DNA from: an uncultured Mycoplasmatota bacterium
Lineage (GTDB): Bacteria > Bacillota_I > Bacilli_A > RF39 > UBA660
Direction: 5' to 3'
Assembly: GCA_900553835.1 (NCBI GenBank)
Contig: USFF01000006.1
Span: forward strand, 1 to 56,803
DNA: 56,803 nt
The position numbers were made by a program, and so were the translations under genes. The notes below the pieces were generated by a model. The model did not search any database and was not told the DNA's origin. It was given only the letters and a program-made list of their open reading frames with translations. Shown here piece by piece: positions 51,213 through 56,803 of the stretch. Each line of letters begins with the position of its first letter. The first letter of the stretch is position 1.

Positions 51213-52228
51213 TGAAGGATGTTTATATTTTGGCTATTGAAAGTAGCTGTGATGAAACAAGCGCTAGTGTTGTTAAAAATGGAAAAGAAGATATTGCAAC
51301 AGTTGTTAATACTCAGATAGATGTTCATAAGTTATATGGAGGAGTTGTGCCTGAAGTTGCTAGTAGACTTCATTTAGAAAATATTACTTTAGTTATTGAT
51401 GAAACTTTAAAAAAGGCAAATATGAAAGTGGAAGATATGGATGCAATTGCAGTTACTTATGCTCCCGGTTTGCTTGGTAGTTTGTTGGTTGGTCTAGAAG
51501 CTGCTAAGACACTTGCTATGGTTTATGATAAGCCATTTATTAAGGTTAATCATATGATGGGACATATTCTTGCAAGCAATATTAATAATACGTTAGAGTA
51601 TCCTCTTATTAGTCTTGTTATTAGTGGTGGTCATACTGATTTAATATATATGGAAAATGAAAGTAGTTTCAAGTATATTGGTAGAACACTTGATGATGCG
51701 GTTGGTGAATGTTATGATAAAGTTGCTAGAATACTTGGAATGCCCTATCCAGGAGGACCTAATGTTGAAAAACTTGCTAAAATTGGAAAGCCAACTTATC
51801 ATATGCCAAAGATACTTGATGATGGGTCATTTAATTTTAGTTTTAGTGGTATTAAAAGTCATGTTAATAATTTAGTGCATAATGCTAATCAAAGAGGGGT
51901 AGAAGTAGTTAGAGAGGATATAGCATGTTCTTTTCAAATGTGTATAACTGATGCGCTTGTTAACAAAAGCCTTTCTGCTTTAAAGAAATATAATGTGAAG
52001 AATTTTAGTATAGCAGGTGGTGTTGCTTCTAATAGTTATATTAGAGAGAGTTTAGTTAATATGTGTAATAGCAATGGTGTTAAGGTGTTTATTCCTGATA
52101 AAAAATACTGCACTGATAATGCAACTATGATTGGAGCGGCTGCTTATGTTTTATATAAGCAAAATAAGTTTAGTGATTTGACAGTTAATGCTAATAGTCA
52201 TGAAGAATTAAGTTTGGAAGAAATTTAA
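51212..52228 (+). CDS. tsaD: TsaD, t6A threonylcarbamoyltransferase
   Basis: This 338-residue ASKHA-fold enzyme has AIESSCDETSAS at the start, the metal pair His114/His118 in NHMMGH, VISGGHTD and the late GGVASNS and DNATMIGAAA. With TsaB and TsaE it transfers the threonylcarbamoyl group to A37 of tRNA. Its start overlaps the rimI stop (TAATG). Length and motifs are normal. Confidence 0.97.
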   Translation: MKDVYILAIESSCDETSASVVKNGKEDIATVVNTQIDVHKLYGGVVPEVASRLHLENITLVIDETLKKANMKVEDMDAIAVTYAPGLLGSLLVGLEAAKTLAMVYDKPFIKVNHMMGHILASNINNTLEYPLISLVISGGHTDLIYMENESSFKYIGRTLDDAVGECYDKVARILGMPYPGGPNVEKLAKIGKPTYHMPKILDDGSFNFSFSGIKSHVNNLVHNANQRGVEVVREDIACSFQMCITDALVNKSLSALKKYNVKNFSIAGGVASNSYIRESLVNMCNSNGVKVFIPDKKYCTDNATMIGAAAYVLYKQNKFSDLTVNANSHEELSLEEI

Positions 52229-52354
52229 TTCTTTTTAGTTTGTAATTATAAATTAAGTAAATTGTATAAAATATGTCATTTGATTTTTGGGGTTATATTT
52301 CTATCTTTTTTTAGCATATTGTGGTAAAATTAAGTAGAAAGATAGGTGAAGAAT

Positions 52355-53014
52355 ATGGCATCATATATCATACACACTGCTATAGCAAAAGAGCTAAATA
52401 GAAAATTAAATAGAGATGAAAACAAGTTGTTACTTGGTGCAGTAGCGCCTGATATTTCTAAATGTGCAGGGGAATCAAGAAATATAAGTCATTTTATTGA
52501 TGAGGAAGATTCTAACTTGCCAAATATAGAAAGATTTTTGGATAAGTATAAATATGATCTGGATGATGATTTTGTTATGGGATACTTTATTCACTTATAT
52601 ACTGATTATTTGTGGTTTAAGTATTTTATGAGTGAAATAATTAAGGATGGAACAATAACTAAACTAGATGGTACTGTGGTTAAACTTAATGGAGATATGG
52701 CTTTGCTATATATTTATAACGATTATACTAATTTGAATATACAAATTATTGAAAAGTATGATTTAGATCTGGAGGGGATTAATAATTATAAGGATATAGA
52801 GATTAAGACTATTATTAATGAAATACCATATGATAAATTTAATTTGCTATTTGAAAATTTAATAGATATTATAGTTAATTCAAAGAAGAGAAAAGAATTT
52901 ACTTTTAATATTTCAAATATTGATAGATTTATAGATATGTCAGTTGAACTTATATATTCTGAAATAGAAGATTTAGAAAAGATATTAAAAATTGAAACTG
53001 AAAGTAATGAGTAA
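52355..53014 (+). CDS. zinc-dependent phospholipase C-like protein
   Basis: This 219-residue protein opens SYIIHTAIAKELNRKL and continues LLLGAVAPDISK, SHFID and FVMGYFIHLYTDYLWF. The spaced His and Asp residues match the zinc-dependent phospholipase C / S1-P1-like family, with no signal peptide, so the substrate is probably cytosolic or membrane lipid. The ATG at 52355 is six bases after AGGTG; the GTG at 52346 is part of that site. It marks the right end of the core-gene region. Confidence 0.8.
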   Translation: MASYIIHTAIAKELNRKLNRDENKLLLGAVAPDISKCAGESRNISHFIDEEDSNLPNIERFLDKYKYDLDDDFVMGYFIHLYTDYLWFKYFMSEIIKDGTITKLDGTVVKLNGDMALLYIYNDYTNLNIQIIEKYDLDLEGINNYKDIEIKTIINEIPYDKFNLLFENLIDIIVNSKKRKEFTFNISNIDRFIDMSVELIYSEIEDLEKILKIETESNE

Positions 53015-53057
53015 GTAAAATAATTTAAAAAAGTTTACATATTTATTAAAAAATTAA

Positions 53058-53086
53058 TTGACTTTTTAATAAAAACATTATATTAT
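53058..53086 (+). promoter_or_regulatory. promoter of the short RNA
   Basis: TTGACT (53058-53063), a 17-bp spacer and TATTAT (53081-53086), about nine bases before the first hairpin of the RNA. Confidence 0.6.
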
Positions 53087-53094
53087 TAAATTAA

Positions 53095-53195
53095 GCATAG
53101 TAGAGAAAATGCTATGCGGATACGTTCTTACGATGTTTAAGGTGAGAGTGTATTCAACCAAAACCCCCTGAAGAGAGCGAAAGCTCTCATTTTTG
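53095..53195 (+). ncRNA. structured small RNA of unknown class
   Basis: About 100 nt begin with GCATAG/CTATGC (53095-53100, 53112-53117). A two-part stem follows: GGATAC/GTATTC (53118-53123, 53150-53155) around TCTTAC/GTGAGA (53126-53131, 53142-53147). Next come an unpaired CCAAAACCCCC stretch and a terminator, GAGAGC-GAAA-GCTCTC and U run (53173-53195). There is a promoter and no reading frame. It does not match tmRNA, SRP RNA, RNase P or 6S RNA as I know them. Confidence 0.6.
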
Positions 53196-53239
53196 TTTGT
53201 TTTAAAGGGTTTGCGAGGCATCGGTGTTGCTAAAATAGG

Positions 53240-53261
53240 TTTAGGTACAATTTAGGTACAA
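53240..53261 (+). repeat. tandem 11-bp repeat, possible attachment site
   Basis: TTTAGGTACAA occurs twice in direct tandem (53240-53250 and 53251-53261), right where core genes give way to accessory genes. This could be an integrase core or arm site. No integrase gene is in the window. Confidence 0.4.
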
Positions 53262-53281
53262 AAAAATTGATTTAATAATAG

Positions 53282-53330
53282 TTCATTGAGAAAAAGTGCC
53301 GAAAGTGGCAAAAATTCTCAATGAATTTTT
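53282..53330 (+). terminator. large compound hairpin with T run
   Basis: An outer 11-bp stem TTCATTGAGAA (53282-53292) / TTCTCAATGAA (53315-53325) encloses TGCC/GGCA (53297-53300, 53307-53310); TTTTT follows. It may be a terminator or a protein-binding hairpin at the island edge. Confidence 0.7.
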
Positions 53331-53387
53331 AATTTTAACAATGATATGAATAAAATATAAATGTTCAGTATGAATGAAATAATATTA

Positions 53388-53439
53388 TTCCACAAGCGGT
53401 ATAAAATATATTGACATATTGTTCCAGAAACGGTATAAT
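53388..53439 (+). promoter_or_regulatory. fic operon promoter with two direct-repeat operators
   Basis: TTGACA (53411-53416), a 17-bp spacer and TATAAT (53434-53439) form a consensus promoter. TTCCAGAAACGGTATAA (53422-53438) lies over the spacer and -10, and a 15/17 match TTCCACAAGCGGTATAA (53388-53404) lies 34 bp upstream. The pair looks like sites for one regulator, perhaps the Fic protein's own HTH. Confidence 0.85.
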
Positions 53440-53460
53440 CTATATATAGAGGTGATAACT

Positions 53461-53784
53461 ATGCATATTAAAGATTTAAAAGATATTAGTGATGTTGCTA
53501 AAGATATTAAAGATCTAACAGAGCAAGAGAAAAATCCAACAAGAGAAGGCATGGAAAAAGTAATAAAAAGTGTTAGAGAACATTTGATATTAGAAACGGA
53601 AGCATATGAGGATACTTTGTGTGTAGCTAATAATAGTCCTAAAGTGAATATAGAGAGCATTGATAGTAATGTGTTATATGATCGATTAAATGCTTATAAA
53701 ATTATATGCTTAGGTTATTTATTAAATAAGTATGGTAAAGAAGCATTTGATAAAATTATTAAAGAATACAATTTGGAGGTGTAA
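53461..53784 (+). CDS. small protein upstream of Fic, possible partner or antitoxin
   Basis: This 107-residue acidic protein is helical throughout: IKDLKDISDVAKDIKDL at the start, a central EHLILETEAYEDTLCV, and KYGKEAFDKIIKEYNL at the end. I do not recognise its family. The start follows GAGGTG at a six-base gap. It lies one base before fic and shares its promoter. By position it could be an antitoxin or regulator of the Fic enzyme. Codons end in A more often than in the core genes upstream. Confidence 0.65.
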   Translation: MHIKDLKDISDVAKDIKDLTEQEKNPTREGMEKVIKSVREHLILETEAYEDTLCVANNSPKVNIESIDSNVLYDRLNAYKIICLGYLLNKYGKEAFDKIIKEYNLEV

Positions 53785-53785
53785 A

Positions 53786-54709
53786 ATGAAATTTATGACA
53801 ATAAAAGAAGCAAGTGAAAAATGGAATATTAGTGAAAGAAGGATAAGACAACTTATTCAAGATGGTAGAATATTAGGTGCAGAAAAAATTGGTACTGCAT
53901 GGTATATTCCAAATGATGTTGGGAAACCAGTTGATAAAAGAGTGAAAGATGAAATTGAATTTAAAATTGAACTACCAGAAGATTATTTTAAAGAAGTTGA
54001 TGAAAAACTTTCTAAGCTAAATAGTAAGAGACCATTATCAAAAGAAGCCACTGAGTCATTACAAAATGCAATTAATCTAGAATGGACATATAACAGTAAT
54101 GGTATTGAAGGTAATACTTTAACATTAAAAGAAACTAAAGTAGTGTTGGAAGGAATTACTATTGGTGGTAAGTCTGTAAAAGAACACTTAGAAGCTATTA
54201 ATCATGAAAATGCTATTGAGTATTTAGAAGGATTAGTAAAAGATAAAAGTGAAATATCTGAATGGAACATTAAAGGATTACATCAATTAATTTTAAAAGG
54301 TATAGATGATGATAATGCTGGAAGATATAGAAATCATAATGTTATTATAAGTGGGGCAAAACACAGACCCCAAGAATACATAAAGGTTCCAGAATTAATG
54401 GAAAAATTAATGATGAACTATGATGAATGGGATAAATACCATCCAATAATAAGAGCTGCATTATTGCATGGAGAATTAGTTAAAATTCATCCATTTATTG
54501 ATGGAAATGGTAGAACATCTAGATTAATAATGAACATGGATCTAATGAGGAGCGGATATGTACCAGTTATTATTAAAAAAGATAATAGATTAAAATATTA
54601 TGAAGCACTTGATAAAGCACATACAACAGGTGATTATACAGATTTTGTTAAATTAGTAACAAAAGAGGAAAATGAAATGTTAGATAGATATTTAGAAATT
54701 ATTAAATAG
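53786..54709 (+). CDS. Fic-domain protein with N-terminal excisionase-like HTH
   Basis: Residues 4-45 form a MerR/excisionase-type helix-turn-helix (MTIKEASEKWNISERRIRQL). The Fic core carries HPFIDGNGRTSR (235-246), with catalytic His235. An N-terminal inhibitory helix motif S-x3-E-G lies at 104-109 (SNGIEG), so the enzyme is self-inhibited (class II). Fic enzymes transfer AMP or similar groups to Tyr, Ser or Thr of a target. The start is ATG at 53786 after GGAGGTG. The HTH could bind the repeated operators at 53388-53438. Confidence 0.92.
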   Translation: MKFMTIKEASEKWNISERRIRQLIQDGRILGAEKIGTAWYIPNDVGKPVDKRVKDEIEFKIELPEDYFKEVDEKLSKLNSKRPLSKEATESLQNAINLEWTYNSNGIEGNTLTLKETKVVLEGITIGGKSVKEHLEAINHENAIEYLEGLVKDKSEISEWNIKGLHQLILKGIDDDNAGRYRNHNVIISGAKHRPQEYIKVPELMEKLMMNYDEWDKYHPIIRAALLHGELVKIHPFIDGNGRTSRLIMNMDLMRSGYVPVIIKKDNRLKYYEALDKAHTTGDYTDFVKLVTKEENEMLDRYLEIIK

Positions 54710-54736
54710 AACAAAATATTAATTAGTAACATTATA

Positions 54737-54745
54737 TGATATAAT
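54737..54745 (+). promoter_or_regulatory. extended -10 promoter of the STAS/GHKL operon
   Basis: TGATATAAT precedes the ribosome-binding site GGGTGG by about 15 bases; no clear -35 is seen. Confidence 0.6.
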
Positions 54746-54774
54746 ATTTGTAAATTTCAGGGTGGTGAAGTATA

Positions 54775-55833
54775 TTGAGAAAAAATACTCCAGAATATAG
54801 AATTTGGAAAAAATATCATGATGAAAAGAATTTAAAAAAGAGAACTGCTAGAAAAAAGTCTAATAAAAGAAAGGTTACAAAAAAAGCTACTAATAGTAAA
54901 AAAAGACAACCTGATAAAGTCTTTGTTGTTCCTGAAATCTTTAGTATAGTTAGCAATCCTGATACAACTATAAGTTTTTTAAATAAAGTAATAAGGTCGG
55001 TAGAAGGTGTAAGAAATCTTCAAAAACAGCATAGAAATAATTATATAAGAACATTTTTAATTGATATGTGTGACACTAAATATATAAGTAGCGATGCATT
55101 GATGTATTTATTAACAATAATTCAAAATACAAGGGGACAAAAAATATTGCCTATAGACTGGATTGGAAATTTTCCTAAGGAAACTAATGTAAGAGAATTT
55201 TTGAAACGTTCTGGATATTTAAACTATATGAAAACATCTGTAGAAAATATAGTTCAAGTTGATGATAATATTCAAATAAAATCTGGAATAGGATATAATT
55301 ATATTGAAAATAATCAAAATAAGGATATTAGGCAAGAAATAATTGATTTTAGTTGTCAGAAACTTAATAAAGATAAAAGGAATATTAATTATTTGATGAC
55401 TATGCTTACAGAAATGATTACTAATATAATTGATCATGCATATCAAAAGCAAGGACTTTTTAAACATCAATGGTACATTTTTGTTGATAATAATATAGAT
55501 AAGATAACATATACATTTATGGACAATGGGTTGGGAATACCAACAACCATACGAAAAAGCATAGTTGAAAAAATAATTGAAACAATTAATGCTGAAACTG
55601 AATATAAATATATTGAGACCGCCTTATCTGGTGTACACAAAAGAAGCGAAACCGGAAAGAGAGAAAGAGGAAATGGTTTGCCTTCTATATATGAGCAATA
55701 TTTAGACAAAAAAATTAAAAATTTTGTTATAATATCAAACAAGGCATATTATTCTGAAAATAAAAAGTATGATTTACCAGAAGGCTTAAATGGAACAGTG
55801 TTCTATTGGGAAATAAAAAAGGAGGAAAAATGA
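54775..55833 (+). CDS. STAS-like and GHKL ATPase fusion protein
   Basis: This 352-residue protein starts with a very basic region (about 15-48), then a STAS-like domain (about 90-150). A GHKL ATPase domain follows, with N-box TEMITNIIDHA (212-222), G1 DNGLGIP (250-256) and G2 RGNGLPS (298-304). It lacks a histidine-kinase phosphoacceptor domain, so it resembles partner-switching kinases (RsbW-like) or Hsp90/MutL-type switches. The start is TTG at 54775 after GGTGGTG. A DUF4325 gene follows after one base. Confidence 0.82.
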   Translation: MRKNTPEYRIWKKYHDEKNLKKRTARKKSNKRKVTKKATNSKKRQPDKVFVVPEIFSIVSNPDTTISFLNKVIRSVEGVRNLQKQHRNNYIRTFLIDMCDTKYISSDALMYLLTIIQNTRGQKILPIDWIGNFPKETNVREFLKRSGYLNYMKTSVENIVQVDDNIQIKSGIGYNYIENNQNKDIRQEIIDFSCQKLNKDKRNINYLMTMLTEMITNIIDHAYQKQGLFKHQWYIFVDNNIDKITYTFMDNGLGIPTTIRKSIVEKIIETINAETEYKYIETALSGVHKRSETGKRERGNGLPSIYEQYLDKKIKNFVIISNKAYYSENKKYDLPEGLNGTVFYWEIKKEEK

Positions 55834-55834
55834 T

Positions 55835-56188
55835 ATGGTTATGATTAATGTAGCAAAAGAATTCACTGAGACGCCTGGCGCTAGATATAAGACACAAGGA
55901 GCCTTTTCAGGCGAAGAATTTAGGGATGATATTTTATATCCTAAATTTATAGAATCAATTAGTAATAGTGAAAAGCTTGTGGTGAATTTAGATGGTGGAT
56001 ATGGATATGGTTCTTCATTTTTAGAAGAAGCATTTGGTGGATTAGTTAGAAAATTAAAAGAAGAAAAAAATATTCATTATAAGGATGTAAAACAAATCGA
56101 GATTATTTCTGATGATAATATTGTATGGATAGATAAGATTAAAACATATATTGATGATGAAATAAAAGCAGTAAAAGGAGGTAAATAA
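55835..56188 (+). CDS. DUF4325 STAS-like protein
   Basis: This 117-residue protein matches DUF4325 (STAS-like): FSGEEFRDDILYPKF, then LVVNLDGGYGYGSSFLEEAFGGLVR, the family's most conserved part. STAS-like proteins often serve as the partner that a GHKL kinase binds or phosphorylates. It lies between the STAS/GHKL protein and a two-TM protein, with GGAGG sites and no gaps, so the three work as one unit. Whether it is a phospho-target is unknown. Confidence 0.85.
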   Translation: MVMINVAKEFTETPGARYKTQGAFSGEEFRDDILYPKFIESISNSEKLVVNLDGGYGYGSSFLEEAFGGLVRKLKEEKNIHYKDVKQIEIISDDNIVWIDKIKTYIDDEIKAVKGGK

Positions 56189-56189
56189 T

Positions 56190-56735
56190 ATGAATAGTAA
56201 AAAAAGTTATATAATTACTTTTATAATTATTTTACTTATCTCTGGTTTTCTAATATGGCTTGGCTGTAAAAATAGTGATAAAACATTATTTCAATATAAT
56301 TTAATTGAAATTTTGACTTGTGGTGTTGTCACTTATGGAATTTTCTATTTCACAATTGCAAATGAAAAAAAGAATAATCAAAATACAAGAATAGAAAACA
56401 TAATTGAATTAATAGATAAAAAGCTACGAGTTGTATTTGAACCAAATATAGATGTTACAAAGCGGGATGAATACTTGCATTCTTTTAGATATTTAGATAA
56501 TAAAATCTTAATTTTAGAGAAAATGACTAAAGGTCTTGGTTGTGATAAAGAAATAGCTGATATAAAAAATGAAAAAGATAAATTAGATGTGTATATAAAT
56601 GAAAATTTAAATGAGGGTAATTCATACTTTGCTGATAAAAGTAGAAGTGAAAAAATACCAAATATTATTGAGAACATTGAAACAAGACTTGATAGCATTC
56701 TTTTAAAAATATATGGATTTGAAAAAGATAAATAA
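56190..56735 (+). CDS. two-TM membrane protein with cytoplasmic coiled coil
   Basis: Two membrane helices (about 7-25 and 37-57) are followed by a charged cytoplasmic part of 120 residues with coiled-coil character (ENIIELIDKKLR, EIADIKNEKDKLDVYINENL, NIIENIETRLDSILLKI). No named domain is recognised. In the operon it is the only membrane protein, so it may be the output or anchor of the STAS/GHKL switch. A strong GGAGG site precedes it by seven bases. Confidence 0.7.
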   Translation: MNSKKSYIITFIIILLISGFLIWLGCKNSDKTLFQYNLIEILTCGVVTYGIFYFTIANEKKNNQNTRIENIIELIDKKLRVVFEPNIDVTKRDEYLHSFRYLDNKILILEKMTKGLGCDKEIADIKNEKDKLDVYINENLNEGNSYFADKSRSEKIPNIIENIETRLDSILLKIYGFEKDK

Positions 56736-56759
56736 AAAAGCTTAGTCGTCTTCTAAGCT
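56734..56759 (-). terminator. terminator of the convergent gene
   Basis: AGCTTAG (56739-56745), a seven-base loop and CTAAGCT (56753-56759); the A run at 56734-56739 gives a U run on the minus strand. Confidence 0.7.
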
Positions 56760-56803
56760 ATCTATAACAGAAACAACAGAGTCGAGGGCAGTACTAAACA
56801 TAT
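56742..56803 (-). CDS. 3' end of an unidentified gene (partial)
   Basis: On the minus strand an open frame enters from the window edge and ends with MFSTALDSVVSVIDSLEDD and TAA at 56742-56744, right on a terminator. Only about 20 residues are visible; the acidic end gives no family. It converges on the STAS/GHKL operon. Confidence 0.5.
   Translation of the reverse strand, partial: MFSTALDSVVSVIDSLEDD

Noticed and set aside
53095..53195. Identification of the small RNA as tmRNA or SRP RNA
   Set aside because: No tRNA-like ends, no tag frame, and no GGAAG/GCAGC SRP tetraloop region.
53385..53660. Minus-strand frame of 91 codons over the fic promoter
   Set aside because: It overlaps a consensus promoter and the 107-residue coding region in antisense; no ribosome-binding site.
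1..56803. CRISPR array
   Set aside because: No set of equal direct repeats with unique spacers was seen; the 31-bp repeats at 23743-23820 are contiguous and lack spacers.
1..56803. Mycoplasma-type code with TGA as Trp
   Set aside because: TGA ends full-length genes such as gpsA and the WecA/TagO-like gene, and Trp residues in conserved motifs use TGG.

Overview
The window is low-GC, strongly A/T-biased DNA with the standard bacterial code. TGA ends genes (for example gpsA and the WecA/TagO-like gene) and TGG codes Trp. Ribosomal-protein leaders, a T-box on lysS, a CIRCE-controlled Hsp20, ClpC-like proteins, YugP, TypA, QueH and CotF/CotJ spore-coat proteins point to an anaerobic (rubrerythrin) member of the Bacilli/Bacillota, probably a gut-type uncultured lineage close to the Mollicutes/Erysipelotrichia. 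The exact taxon cannot be fixed from sequence alone. Extended -10 boxes reading TGATATAAT recur (5999, 20333, 30957, 35792, 38789, 54737).

Layout. 1-1203: a possible insertion-sequence end, then rpsF-ssb-rpsR behind an S6:S18 leader. 1232-5546 (minus): YugP-like protease, a ClpC-like ATPase with a degenerate second ring, and a YfcC-like carrier. 5682-8438: XRE regulator divergent from a TM2/lipoprotein/membrane cluster. 8462-12367 (minus): lysS with T-box, dusB, and a repeat-bearing cell-surface protein. 12500-14436: rplM-rpsI with L13 leader, a chloramphenicol-acetyltransferase-like gene, PspC. 14508-16525: Abi/HEPN protein coupled to HtrA. 16613-19008: XRE regulator, three matched operators and a large surface protein with a composition-shifted variable-looking patch. 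19077-25700: small proteins, typA-queH, signal peptidase, lipid kinase and phosphatidylserine decarboxylase. 25772-34258: a truncated ATPase remnant, the rnr operon (minus), and an SDR / acyltransferase-like / AMP-ligase operon. 34291-38463: Hsp20 with CIRCE, CotF-like proteins, rubrerythrin, a double-frameshifted DUF1848 gene and a polytopic membrane protein. 38475-41438: XRE regulator divergent from three zinc-ribbon membrane proteins, and tRNA-Asn. 41593-45922: stand-alone ClpA/B-type ATPase, ABC-2 transporter, and a cotJ operon with a CotJA-CotJB fusion. 46065-53014: tsaE, WecA/TagO-like transferase, gpsA, a double-HEPN protein, tsaB, rimI, tsaD and a phospholipase C-like protein.

53095-56803 looks like an accessory island. 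It starts with a short terminator-ended RNA and tandem 11-bp repeats, followed by a large hairpin. Next come a Fic protein with an excisionase-like HTH and a small partner under repeated operators, and then a three-gene operon: STAS-like/GHKL ATPase, DUF4325 STAS-like protein, and a two-TM coiled-coil membrane protein. This last operon is the best candidate for an undescribed signalling or defence system. The composition-shifted patch in the surface protein at 18031-18135 is the second most interesting signal, because it resembles the variable region of a diversity-generating retroelement target, although no reverse transcriptase is visible here.
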